DNA of 14,313 bases from an uncultured Collinsella sp. (GTDB taxonomy: Bacteria > Actinomycetota > Coriobacteriia > Coriobacteriales > Coriobacteriaceae): positions 1-14,313 of the forward strand of contig CABQLI010000061.1 in NCBI GenBank assembly GCA_902464965.1. Direction: 5' to 3'. Below the pieces are notes generated by a model. That model ran no database searches and was not told the origin of the DNA. It saw only the letters and a list, made by a program, of their open reading frames with translations. Both the position numbers and the translations under genes were made by a program. This document shows positions 1 through 8,032 of the stretch, piece by piece. Every line of letters begins with the position of its first letter. Within the stretch, counting starts at the first letter, position 1.

Positions 1-77
1 CTCCGGCTCGTGCGGAACTCGCGATCGACTTCATATGCCGCCGCACGGCCGGGGCGAACGTGGGTCCCAAGATTGTC
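1..77. other. Left-edge stretch with no assignable gene
   Basis: This stretch lies beyond the gyrA terminator and is too short to assign. An open plus-strand frame runs through it and on into the terminator and the 3' end of gyrA, so it is not convincing as a gene end. A minus-strand ATG at 34-32 has no visible Shine-Dalgarno sequence. I see no tRNA T-arm or CCA end. Confidence 0.3.
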
Positions 78-110
78 AAAAAAGCGGTCGGCGCGCAGTG
101 CGCCGACCGC
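78..110 (-). terminator. Rho-independent terminator of the gyrB-gyrA transcript
   Basis: A perfect 11-bp GC-rich stem (84-94 paired with 100-110, five-base loop) is followed, on the minus strand, by six T residues (complement of 78-83). It lies 40 bases after the gyrA stop codon, in the correct orientation to end the gyrase transcript. The plus strand has no U-tract after the stem, so it should act in one direction only. Confidence 0.9.
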
Positions 111-150
111 CGATATATGGGGTCTGATATTTTCTACCAGCTAGGGTCTC

Positions 151-2892
151 TTACTCGTCGAGGAGATCTCCTGGCATGTCGTTGCCGTCGCCTAGGTCGA
201 CTGGGGCCTCTTCAGCGTCGGCTGCGGCCTCGGCACCTTCGCCTTCGGGCTTCTCTTTGGCGGCCGTCATGCGGGCTACGGCGCAGATGCGGTCGTTATC
301 GTCGACGGTCATCATCTTGACGCCCTGGGTGGCTCGGCCGGTTTGGCTGATCTCGTCGGTCTTGACGCGAATGACCGTCGCGCCCTCCGTCACGATGAAC
401 AGCTCATGCTGCGGGCCCACCGTCTTCATGGCTGCGAGGTTACCCTTGCGCTCGGTCATCTGGATGGTGTAGACACCCTGACCGCCGCGGTTCTGCTCCG
501 GGTAATCCGAGACCGGCGTGCGCTTGCCGTAGCCGCGCTCGGTAATGACGAACAGGTCGCCGTTACCGTTGGTAATCTCCATACCAAGAACGCTCACGCC
601 TTCCTTCATGCCAATACCGCGGACGCCGCTGGTATCGCGACCGGTAGCACGCACCTGGTCCTCGGGGAACATGATCGCCTTGCCCGCGGTGGTTGCCATG
701 ATGATCTTGTCACCCTCGCGCACGCGACGTACGGCGAGCAGCGCGTCGTCGTCCCTCAGGTTGATGGCGATCAGGCCATCGCGGCGGCTACGGTCGTAGG
801 CGCTCATCACGGTCTTCTTGACCATGCCGCTCTTGGTGGCAAACATCAGGTACTCGTCGGCGGGGAACTCGCGGCAGCTGATGACGCTCGCGATCTTCTC
901 GCCCTCCTCGAAAGGCAGCAGGTTGACGATCGCGGTGCCGCGCGCCTGGCGCGTGCCAACAGGCAGCTCATGCACCTTCAGTCGATAGACTTTGCCCTTG
1001 CTCGAGAAGAACAGCACGTACTCGTGCGTGGATGCGATAAACATCTCGTCGATAACGTCGTCCTCTTTGAGGTTGACGCCCGACACGCCCTTGCCGCCGC
1101 GCTTTTGGGCGCGATAGGCGGCCACCGGGATGCGCTTGACATAGCCGGTGTGGGTGATGGTCACGACCATGTCCTCGTCGGCAATGAGGTCCTCGACGTC
1201 CAGGTCCTTCTCAACCTGGCTGATCTCGGTACGGCGCTTGTCGCCGAACTTCTTGGAGATCTCGCGCATCTCTTCCTTGATGACGCCCAGAATCTTCTCC
1301 TCGTGCGCCAACAGGTCCTCGTAGTAGGCGATGGCGCGGCGCAAGCCGTCCAGCTCTTCCTGAATCTTGTCGCGCTCCAGGCCGGTCAGGCGGCGCAGCT
1401 TCATCTCGAGGATGGCCGTAGTCTGCTCGGGCGTAAAGCCAAAGCGCTCGATCAGGCGACTGCTGGCCTCAGAGTCGGTCTGCGAGGAGCGGATGATGCT
1501 GATGACCTCGTCGATATGGTCGAGAGCCATCAGGTAGCCCTCGAGGATATGGGCACGCGCCTGGGCCTTCTTGAGGTCAAAGCGGGTGCGGCGGGTGACG
1601 ACGTCGACCTGGTGGTCGATGTAGTGTTGCAGCATCTCGCGCAGGCTCAGGCATTTTGGAACGCCGTTGACAAGCGCCAGGTTGTTGGCACCGAAGGTCG
1701 TCTGCAACGAGGTGTACTTGTACAGGTTGTTGAGTACGACCTGCGGGATGACGCCCTTCTTAAGTTCGATGACCAGACGGATGCCCTTCTGGTTGGACTC
1801 GTCGCGCATGTCCGAGATGCCCTCGATACGCTTGTCGTTCACGAGCTGGGCAATCTTCTCCTGCAGGGTGCCCTTGTTGACCATGTAGGGAATCTCAGTA
1901 AAGACCAGGCGGCTGCGGCCGGTCTTGGTGGACTCCACATGGGCCTTGGCGCGCACGGTGATGGAGCCGCGGCCGGTCTCGTAGCTCTGCTTAATGCCGG
2001 CACTGCCCATGATGATGGCACCGGTGGGGAAGTCCGGACCGGGCATGATCTGCATGAGCTCGTCGACGGTGGCGTCGGGGTTGTCGATAAGGTAGCACGT
2101 GGCTTCGATCGCCTCGGTGAGGTTGTGCGGGGCGATGTTGGTGGCCATGCCGACGGCGATGCCCTGGCTGCCGTTGACCAGCAGGTTGGGGAAACGCGCG
2201 GGCAGCGCCTGGGGCTCGGCGAGCGACTCGTCGTAGTTGGGCTGCCAGTCGACGGTGTCCTTCTGCAAGTCGCGCAGGAGCTCCATGGCGGGCTTTGCCA
2301 GACGGCTCTCGGTGTAACGCATGGCGGCGGCGCCGTCGCCGTCGATGTTGCCGAAGTTGCCGTGACCGTCAATGAGCGGCGTGCGCATGGAGAACCACTG
2401 TGCCAGGCGGACCATGGCCTCGTAGACCGCGAAGTCACCGTGCGGATGGTACTTACCGATAACTTCGCCGACCGTCCAGGCCGATTTCTTGTGCGGACGG
2501 TTGGGGTAGATGCCGCTCTCGTTCATTGCGTACAGGATGCGACGGTGTACCGGCTTTAAGCCATCGCGCACGTCCGGCAGGGCGCGCGCCGTAATGACCG
2601 ACATCGAGTACTCGATGAACGACTGCTTCATCTCGTGGCCAAACTCCGAAATCTGGAGCTGGCCACCGTTGATATCCTCTCCGGCCGAGGCACCACGGTC
2701 GACAGCGCCAAAGCTCTCCTCGAGCTCGGCGTCGTCATCCTCTTCTTCTTCGTCCTCGGCGTCGGGGTTATAGGAATCCGGGTTACCGTCCTCACCCTGC
2801 TCGGCGCGGGCGAGCAGGCGCTTCAGATCGTCGGGCATGCCGGCATCGCCGGCCTCGTCCATACCCTCGTTATTGTTGATATCGTCTGCCAC
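151..2892 (-). CDS. gyrA: DNA gyrase subunit A, with acidic N-terminal extension
   Basis: GyrA is the DNA breakage-reunion subunit of the A2B2 gyrase, which introduces negative supercoils using ATP. The winged-helix/tower region begins near residue 90 (SMSVITARALPDVRDGLKPV). The catalytic tyrosine is Y193 in AMRYTESRL. The GyrA box QKRGGKG, needed for DNA wrapping, starts at residue 596, followed by the C-terminal beta-pinwheel. The GTG start is fixed by an AGAGGAGG Shine-Dalgarno four bases upstream; gyrB ends only 11 bp before, so the two are cotranscribed. Two things are odd. About 80 residues precede the usual start and are strongly acidic (around residues 44-60). Also, the position equivalent to E. 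coli Ser83 is Phe154, a classic fluoroquinolone-resistance replacement. The C-terminus (about 877-913) is also acidic. Length is 913 residues, against about 820-875 for typical GyrA. Identity is certain; the role of the extensions is unknown. Confidence 0.98.
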   Translation of the reverse strand: MADDINNNEGMDEAGDAGMPDDLKRLLARAEQGEDGNPDSYNPDAEDEEEEDDDAELEESFGAVDRGASAGEDINGGQLQISEFGHEMKQSFIEYSMSVITARALPDVRDGLKPVHRRILYAMNESGIYPNRPHKKSAWTVGEVIGKYHPHGDFAVYEAMVRLAQWFSMRTPLIDGHGNFGNIDGDGAAAMRYTESRLAKPAMELLRDLQKDTVDWQPNYDESLAEPQALPARFPNLLVNGSQGIAVGMATNIAPHNLTEAIEATCYLIDNPDATVDELMQIMPGPDFPTGAIIMGSAGIKQSYETGRGSITVRAKAHVESTKTGRSRLVFTEIPYMVNKGTLQEKIAQLVNDKRIEGISDMRDESNQKGIRLVIELKKGVIPQVVLNNLYKYTSLQTTFGANNLALVNGVPKCLSLREMLQHYIDHQVDVVTRRTRFDLKKAQARAHILEGYLMALDHIDEVISIIRSSQTDSEASSRLIERFGFTPEQTTAILEMKLRRLTGLERDKIQEELDGLRRAIAYYEDLLAHEEKILGVIKEEMREISKKFGDKRRTEISQVEKDLDVEDLIADEDMVVTITHTGYVKRIPVAAYRAQKRGGKGVSGVNLKEDDVIDEMFIASTHEYVLFFSSKGKVYRLKVHELPVGTRQARGTAIVNLLPFEEGEKIASVISCREFPADEYLMFATKSGMVKKTVMSAYDRSRRDGLIAINLRDDDALLAVRRVREGDKIIMATTAGKAIMFPEDQVRATGRDTSGVRGIGMKEGVSVLGMEITNGNGDLFVITERGYGKRTPVSDYPEQNRGGQGVYTIQMTERKGNLAAMKTVGPQHELFIVTEGATVIRVKTDEISQTGRATQGVKMMTVDDNDRICAVARMTAAKEKPEGEGAEAAADAEEAPVDLGDGNDMPGDLLDE

Positions 2893-2903
2893 GTTACCTC
2901 CTC

Positions 2904-4934
2904 TTAAGCGTCAAGGAATCGTGCATCATGCGCGTGTTTTTCGATGTACTCGCGGCGATAGCCGACCTCGGAACCCATGAGCTCGCGCACGGCGCGGTCC
3001 GCCACCACGGCGTCCTCGATCGACACGCGCTGCAGAATGCGGGTCTTGGGGTCCATCGTCGTCGAGGCAAGCTGCTTGGGGTCCATCTCGCCCAGGCCCT
3101 TATAGCGCTGGACGGTGTAGCCCTTGCGCTTCTTAGTGATCTTGCCGTCCTTGGCTTTGCCGTCCTCGTCGTTGTCGTCGGGGTTCAGTCCCAGGCTCTG
3201 GATGGTGTCGCGCAGGATCTCGTCTTCGGGCTGGCGGCCGTTGGGATACACGTAGTGAATCTTGTTGCGCACCTTGATGCCAAAGATGGGCGGGCACGCG
3301 ACGTACACGTAGCCGGCATCAATCAACGGGCGCATGTACTTGTAGAAGAACGTCAGCAGCAGGATGCGGATGTGCGCGCCGTCGACGTCGGCATCGGTCA
3401 TGATGATGATCTTGTGGTAGCGGGCCTTGGTGATATCAAAGTCGCCGCCGTCGCCGGCGCTCGTCGTGACGCCGCAGCCGATCGCGGTGATGAGTGACTG
3501 GATGGTGTCGCTCGAGAACGCACGGTGGTCGCCCACGCGCTCGACGTTCAAAATCTTGCCGCGCAGGGGCAGAATCGCCTGGATGTCTCGGCGACGGCCG
3601 TCCTTGGCCGAACCGCCTGCCGAGTCGCCCTCTACGATAAAGAGCTCGGTCAACTCGGCGTCGCGCACCGAACAGTCGGCGAGCTTGCCGGGCAGCGACG
3701 CCGTCTCGAGCAGGCTCTTGCGGCGGGTCGCCTCGCGCGCCTTGCGGGCGGCGTTGCGCGCTTTGCAGGCCTGTTGGGCTTTCTTGACGATCTCACGAGC
3801 AGGCTTGGGATGCTCCTCGAGGTAATCGGCAAGGCCGTCGGTCACGATCTTGAGCGTCAGCGCGCGCATATAGGAGCTGCCGAGCTTGGCCTTGGTCTGA
3901 CCCTCAAACTGCGGGTCGGGCAGCTTGACCGAGATGACAGCCGAAAGGCCCTCGCGCACATCGTCGCCGGTCAGGTTGGCGTCCTTTTCCTTGAGCAGAT
4001 TCTGCTTGCGCGCGTAATCGTTGATCACGCGGGTAAGCGCGGTACGGAAGCCCTCGAGGTGCATGCCGCCCTCGGGGGTGTAGATGTCGTTGGCAAACGA
4101 CATGACGTTCTCGCCATAGCCGCTATTCCACTGCAGGGACACCTCGACCTCGCCCATCTTGGTCACGGGCGCGTCCGGATCAGACTTGCCCTCAATGTAG
4201 ATGGGCTCCTTAAAGGCCTCGGGGACATCCTTGCCCTCGTTGAGGAACTTGACGAAGTCGATGATGCCGCCTTCGTAGCAGAACTCCTCCACGTGGGGAG
4301 TTGCCTCGCGCTCGTCGGTCAACACGATCTTGAGGTTCTTATTGAGGAACGCCGTCTCCTGCAGACGGTTGTGCAGCGTATCGAAATCGTAGATGCAGGT
4401 CTCGAAGATCTCGTCGTCGGGCCAGAAGGTGACGGTGGTGCCCGTCGTCTCCGATGCGCCCACGACCTCCATCTTCTTGACAGTCTTACCGCGCGAGAAT
4501 TCCATCTCGTAGACGCCGCCGTCGCGGCGGACCTGTACGACCACGCGCTTGGACAGGGCGTTGACGACGGAGATGCCCACGCCGTGCAGACCGCCCGAGA
4601 CCTTGTAGGCCGAGTTATCGAACTTACCGCCGGCGTGCAGGATCGTCATGACGACCTCGAGCGTCGGGATCTTTTTGATGGGGTGCTCGTCGACGGGAAT
4701 GCCGCGCCCATTATCGACGACCGTGATGGAGTTGTCGGCGTGGACCGTCACCTGAATCTCGGTGCAGAAACCGGCCATGGCCTCGTCGACGGAGTTGTCA
4801 ACGATCTCCCACACCAGGTGATGCAGACCGCTGGCGCTCGTCGAGCCAATGTACATGCCCGGGCGCTTACGAACGGCCTCGAGACCTTCGAGAATCTTAA
4901 TCTCGCCGCCATCGTAATCGTTTTCGTTTGTCAC
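2904..4934 (-). CDS. gyrB: DNA gyrase subunit B
   Basis: GyrB is the ATPase subunit of gyrase and drives strand passage through the GyrA gate. Its GHKL ATPase domain shows the N-box EIVDNSVDEA (catalytic base E43, Mg ligand N47), DNGRGI (D74) and GGLHGVG. The TOPRIM domain shows EGDSAGG (E435) and TDADVDG (metal-binding D514 and D516). The tail carries the conserved QRYKGLGEM. At 676 residues it is the usual short Gram-positive form, without the E. coli insertion. A Lys/Asp-rich linker (DDNDEDGKAKDGK) lies just before the tail. The GTG start is supported by AAGGAGG four bases upstream. It lies after a terminator that closes the dnaN-recF-DUF721 transcript, so gyrBA should have its own promoter. 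Confidence 0.98.
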   Translation of the reverse strand: MTNENDYDGGEIKILEGLEAVRKRPGMYIGSTSASGLHHLVWEIVDNSVDEAMAGFCTEIQVTVHADNSITVVDNGRGIPVDEHPIKKIPTLEVVMTILHAGGKFDNSAYKVSGGLHGVGISVVNALSKRVVVQVRRDGGVYEMEFSRGKTVKKMEVVGASETTGTTVTFWPDDEIFETCIYDFDTLHNRLQETAFLNKNLKIVLTDEREATPHVEEFCYEGGIIDFVKFLNEGKDVPEAFKEPIYIEGKSDPDAPVTKMGEVEVSLQWNSGYGENVMSFANDIYTPEGGMHLEGFRTALTRVINDYARKQNLLKEKDANLTGDDVREGLSAVISVKLPDPQFEGQTKAKLGSSYMRALTLKIVTDGLADYLEEHPKPAREIVKKAQQACKARNAARKAREATRRKSLLETASLPGKLADCSVRDAELTELFIVEGDSAGGSAKDGRRRDIQAILPLRGKILNVERVGDHRAFSSDTIQSLITAIGCGVTTSAGDGGDFDITKARYHKIIIMTDADVDGAHIRILLLTFFYKYMRPLIDAGYVYVACPPIFGIKVRNKIHYVYPNGRQPEDEILRDTIQSLGLNPDDNDEDGKAKDGKITKKRKGYTVQRYKGLGEMDPKQLASTTMDPKTRILQRVSIEDAVVADRAVRELMGSEVGYRREYIEKHAHDARFLDA

Positions 4935-4957
4935 ACGTCCTCCTTCAGTTAAGAAAA

Positions 4958-4986
4958 TGTGTACAGCCTTACTAGTTTATCGTAAA
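4958..4986 (-). promoter_or_regulatory. Candidate gyrBA promoter
   Basis: On the minus strand, TTTACG (4986-4981) and TACACA (4963-4958) are separated by 17 bp, a weak sigma-70-like pair (4/6 and 3/6 matches). The -35 element overlaps the U-tract of the preceding terminator. A promoter is expected here because gyrB follows a terminator, but the exact elements are uncertain. Gyrase promoters are often supercoiling-sensitive, which suits weak hexamers; that link is inference. Confidence 0.35.
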
Positions 4987-5011
4987 AAAATACCCTCGGG
5001 GACGAGGGTAT
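4984..5011 (-). terminator. Rho-independent terminator after the DUF721 gene
   Basis: A perfect 9-bp stem (ATACCCTCG at 4990-4998 paired with CGAGGGTAT at 5003-5011, four-base loop) is followed on the minus strand by seven T residues (complement of 4984-4990). It starts 29 bases after the DUF721 stop codon and separates the dnaA-side operon from gyrBA. Confidence 0.88.
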
Positions 5012-5039
5012 TTGGCTATACAAGGCCACCAGATGCGAT

Positions 5040-5603
5040 TTAAGGCTCTTTTTTGCTCTGCACGCCCTTGGCCCACTCGGCACTGGCTCTCATGGCGTTC
5101 TCGAGGGCCTCGCGCAGTTTTTGGTCCTCGATGGGTGCCACTTGGTGCTCGATCTCGGCACGCTCGGCATCGCTTAGGTCGGCATGCGGAGCCGGCGGAC
5201 GCTCGGCCACGGCCGGACGCAGACGCTCTTTGGCAGCGGGCGGTGTGTGGCCGGGGGCGGTCGTCTTGAATACCAGGCCGTCGACGTGCGCGCCGGCGCG
5301 TTCCATGCGCGCGCGGATAATCTCGCGCAAGAGTGTCATCTCCTGCGTCCATGAGGGCGAATCGAGGTACACCAGCAGTTCGTTGGACTCGGGCAGGTAG
5401 CGCAGACCCGTCACATGCCGCCCCTCGCGCGTGCCCGAGCACACCGCGTTCCACGCGCGATAGACCGCGCGCGACTCCTCGGCAGCCTCCATCTGCGCAC
5501 GGCGCTCAGGCGTCACCGACGCCAGGATGCGCTGGCGCTCTGCGTTCAAAAACCCACTGAAGGCGACCGTCTCGCTCTCGCGCTCGTAATTAGCACGTCT
5601 CAC
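5040..5603 (-). CDS. DUF721 (DciA-like) protein, probable replicative-helicase loader or operator
   Basis: This 187-residue protein belongs to the DUF721 family on sequence pattern. It has a W51-containing helix (YRAWNAVCSG), then beta strands with NELLVYLDSPSWTQEM (W85) and a helix LLREIIRARM. Together these form the KH-like fold at about residues 47-113. DciA family members interact with DnaB helicase and help load it in bacteria that lack DnaC/DnaI, and the gene sits next to recF in many actinobacteria. The C-terminal part (about 115-187) is Pro/Ala-rich then charged, probably a linker plus a helix. The GTG start overlaps the recF stop by 14 bp, so translation is probably coupled; only a weak GGTGGTGAG Shine-Dalgarno is visible. 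Family membership is strong; the helicase-loading role here is inferred from the family. Confidence 0.85.
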   Translation of the reverse strand: MRRANYERESETVAFSGFLNAERQRILASVTPERRAQMEAAEESRAVYRAWNAVCSGTREGRHVTGLRYLPESNELLVYLDSPSWTQEMTLLREIIRARMERAGAHVDGLVFKTTAPGHTPPAAKERLRPAVAERPPAPHADLSDAERAEIEHQVAPIEDQKLREALENAMRASAEWAKGVQSKKEP

Positions 5604-6696
5604 CCATGCTCACCACCTTGGCTCGATCAAGCAGGTCATCGGTAAAGTATCCCAGGTTGGTCGTGGTTATGACCGTTTGGATATCATCGCCGATCAGCCG
5701 CAGAAAAGCACCGCGGCGCTCGCCGTCGAGCTCGCTCATCACGTCGTCCAGAAGCAACAGCGGAGCAGTACCCAGAACATCGCGAGCCACGGCCACCTCG
5801 GCCACCTTCCAGGACAGTACCAACGTTCGCTGCTGTCCTTGGCTGGCAAATGAACGAGCGGAGCGACCCGCCACGGTAAATTCAATCTCGTCGCGATGCG
5901 GCCCCACCAACGTCACGCCGCGGCGAATTTCCTCGCCGGCGTGCTCATCAAGGGCGGCCAGCATGCGCTCGTACGCCCAGCCCTTCAGCTCTTCGCGATC
6001 CTCGACCTGGGGCAAATCCCCCAGCGTGGACGCATAGGACACGTTGGCGGCTTCACCGGACGCCACTTGCCCGTAGGCAGTACGCACATGGCCCGCCAGC
6101 CGGTCGAGCAGGGCCAACCGGTGCACGAGCAGAGCCGCGCCCGCGCGGGCAATCGAATCGTTCCACGCGCCGAGCATCTCACGGCAGCACCAGGTCTCCT
6201 TGAGCAAGGCGTTGCGCTGGGTCACGCAGCGCCCATAGGCGCTCGCAAGATCGGCATAGCGTGCGCTCAGTTGCATGCCAAAGTCATCGAGGGCGGCGCG
6301 GCGCACACTGGCGCCCCGCTTAACCATGTCCAGATGGTCGGGGCAAAACAGCACGCTCGGCAGAACCCCGCGCACACCGGCGGCAGAGCATCTCTTGCCG
6401 TTGCGGCTAAACGAGCGCTTACCGTCCTCCGCGCTCAATCCCATATCAAGCACGCGGCCGTCGCCCTCGAGCCTCAGCTCGACCCTGCACGAGCCCACGC
6501 CGTCATGAACGAGCTCGGCTGCGGTCGGATGCCTAAACGAGGCGCCGCTCGTCAGCAGCTGCAGCGCCTCTATGAGATTGGTCTTTCCCGCCGCGTTGGG
6601 TCCCGCAAGTATCGTCACGCCGTCGTCTAGGGCAAGGCGATAGCTATCGAAGCTGCGGTAGTGCGCGACGGAAAGATCGCGGGCGAACATGGTCAT
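5590..6696 (-). CDS. recF: DNA replication and repair protein RecF
   Basis: RecF is an SMC-like ATPase that, with RecO and RecR, loads RecA at single-strand gaps and stalled forks. The 368-residue protein has Walker A GPNAAGKT (G32-T39), the ABC/SMC-type signature ASQGQQRT, and Walker B LLLLDDVMSELD (D317, D318). It starts 9 bp after the dnaN stop. There is no convincing Shine-Dalgarno, so initiation is probably coupled to dnaN termination. M1 (6696) and M3 (6690) are both possible starts. The length matches the family. Identity is firm. Confidence 0.96.
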   Translation of the reverse strand: MTMFARDLSVAHYRSFDSYRLALDDGVTILAGPNAAGKTNLIEALQLLTSGASFRHPTAAELVHDGVGSCRVELRLEGDGRVLDMGLSAEDGKRSFSRNGKRCSAAGVRGVLPSVLFCPDHLDMVKRGASVRRAALDDFGMQLSARYADLASAYGRCVTQRNALLKETWCCREMLGAWNDSIARAGAALLVHRLALLDRLAGHVRTAYGQVASGEAANVSYASTLGDLPQVEDREELKGWAYERMLAALDEHAGEEIRRGVTLVGPHRDEIEFTVAGRSARSFASQGQQRTLVLSWKVAEVAVARDVLGTAPLLLLDDVMSELDGERRGAFLRLIGDDIQTVITTTNLGYFTDDLLDRAKVVSMGETC

Positions 6697-6705
6697 GGCG
6701 CAACG

Positions 6706-7809
6706 CTAGATGCGGACCGGCATGACCAGGTACAGGTAGTTGATCTTGTCGTAGGACTTGAAGATGCCCGCCTGCGAGTAGCTCTTGAGCTCCAGCGTGA
6801 TCTCCTTCTCCTTGGATAGGGCATTGAGGCAGCCGAAGATGTAGTGGTAGTTGAAGGCGATGGTGCCCGACTCGCCCTCGGCCTCGACATCGATCGTCTC
6901 CTGCGCAAGGTCCTGGTCATTGGAAATGGAGGACAGGCCCATCTGCCCGTTCTCGACATCGATCTCGAACTTGACGGCGGGGTTGGCGCTCGCGATAACG
7001 GCCACGCGCTTGAGGGCGGCGTTAAAGGCGGCGACGTCGATCTTGACGCTCGTCACGCACGAATCGGGGATGAGCTGCTTGTAGTTGGGGTACACGCCCT
7101 CGATGCGGCGCGACACGTAGGTGGTGTTGCCGGCCTCAAAGACGACCTGGGTGTCGGTAGCCCCGATCATGATGGTCGCCTGGCTGGCCATGATGTTCAG
7201 CGCGTCGTTAAAGGCGTCGGCCGGAACGTTGAGCTCAAAGGAACCCTCGAGGGTCGAGGTCTCGACCTGCGTATCGCACACGGCCAAACGGAAGGAATCG
7301 GTCGCCACCAGGCGCACGGTGTTGTTCTCGACCTTCATGTGCACGCCACCCAGGATGGGGCGGGCCTTGTCGGTCGAGGTGACGCGCCACACGCGGCCGA
7401 CCATCTCGGACAAGATATCGGTCGGCAGTTCCACGGCGCTCTCGATGGCATAGGCCGGAAACTCGGGGAAGTCATTAGCATCAAGCGTGTTCAGCCTAAA
7501 AGAGCTCTTCTCGCAACCAATCAGCACCTGGCGCTCGGACAGCTCAAAGGTGACCGGGGCATCGGGGAGGGTCTTGGTGATATTGGAGAGCATCTTACAG
7601 GGGATAACCATCTCGCCCCCTTCTTCGACATGCGCCGCGATGCGATGACGGATCGAGATGGTGTAGTTAGAGGTCTGGAATTCCAAGATGCCGTCTTGGG
7701 CCTTGACGAGCACGCCCGACAGGATGGGAAGGGTGGATGCCGAAGCGACACCCTTCATAACGACGCCGATGGCTTGTGTAAGCGAGCTCTGGCTGACGGT
7801 GAACTTCAT
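6706..7809 (-). CDS. dnaN: DNA polymerase III sliding clamp (beta subunit)
   Basis: DnaN forms the ring-shaped dimer that tethers DNA polymerase to the template and binds clamp-binding motifs of polymerase, ligase, MutS and regulators. The 367-residue protein begins with MKFTVSQSSLTQAI and ends with LYLVMPVRI, the conserved ends of the three-domain clamp fold. Its length is normal. The ATG is preceded by GAAAGG about ten bases upstream. It lies 238 bp downstream of dnaA, across the origin unwinding region, so its leader includes the AT-rich element. A dedicated dnaN promoter is plausible in that gap, but I could not pick one out confidently. Confidence 0.97.
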   Translation of the reverse strand: MKFTVSQSSLTQAIGVVMKGVASASTLPILSGVLVKAQDGILEFQTSNYTISIRHRIAAHVEEGGEMVIPCKMLSNITKTLPDAPVTFELSERQVLIGCEKSSFRLNTLDANDFPEFPAYAIESAVELPTDILSEMVGRVWRVTSTDKARPILGGVHMKVENNTVRLVATDSFRLAVCDTQVETSTLEGSFELNVPADAFNDALNIMASQATIMIGATDTQVVFEAGNTTYVSRRIEGVYPNYKQLIPDSCVTSVKIDVAAFNAALKRVAVIASANPAVKFEIDVENGQMGLSSISNDQDLAQETIDVEAEGESGTIAFNYHYIFGCLNALSKEKEITLELKSYSQAGIFKSYDKINYLYLVMPVRI

Positions 7810-7841
7810 CTTTTAATACCTTTCTATAGATATAAATATCT

Positions 7842-7856
7842 TAATAATAGTAATAG
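7842..7856 (+). promoter_or_regulatory. DnaA-trio array (origin unwinding element)
   Basis: Five consecutive triplets TAA-TAA-TAG-TAA-TAG match the DnaA-trio pattern (3'-[G/A]AT-5' repeats) on which DnaA forms a filament on single-stranded DNA. A DnaA-box-like site (7869-7877) lies 12 bp to its 3' side, the order described for the basal unwinding system of Bacillus subtilis. It is embedded in the AT-rich stretch upstream of dnaN. Confidence 0.7.
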
Positions 7857-7941
7857 CACTGACGAAACTGTTGATTACTCCCAAAGACGCAGGTCAGACC
7901 CAGAAAGAGAATCGACAGCAGCCTGTGTGTAACAGGGGTGG

Positions 7942-7950
7942 TTTTCCACG
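7942..7950 (+). promoter_or_regulatory. DnaA-box-like site TTTTCCACG
   Basis: This matches TTTTCCACA except at the last base. It overlaps a small palindrome GTGG-TTTT-CCAC (7938-7949). It lies in the dnaA-dnaN gap between the unwinding element and the exact box at 8024. Confidence 0.5.
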
Positions 7951-8023
7951 TTCAAAACCTGCGCAAAACTTTTCATCACCGCGGGTTGGGTTTTAGACAC
8001 CTTATGCCCGTGGTTTCGACAAG

Positions 8024-8032
8024 TTTTCAACA
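8024..8032 (+). promoter_or_regulatory. DnaA box TTTTCAACA
   Basis: This is the same 9-mer as the two sites in the upstream cluster (11219-11227 and 11272-11280 on the minus strand). It lies 16 bp beyond the dnaA stop codon. It differs from the classical TTATCCACA at two positions. Recurrence of this variant in both intergenic regions argues that it is the local box. Confidence 0.6.

Noticed and set aside
1..77. A tRNA or rRNA fragment at the left edge
   Set aside because: I could not find a T-arm, an anticodon stem or a CCA end on either strand.
343..2559. A 738-residue open frame on the plus strand opposite gyrA
   Set aside because: It is the antisense shadow of a well-conserved gyrA frame in high-GC DNA. 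Its translation is a His/Val/Asp/Leu-rich reverse image with no recognisable domain.
3525..4952. A 475-residue open frame on the plus strand opposite gyrB
   Set aside because: It is fully antisense to gyrB, with the same reverse-image composition and no motifs.
6844..7932. A 362-residue plus-strand frame opposite dnaN
   Set aside because: It is antisense to dnaN and runs into the AT-rich origin gap, with no motifs.
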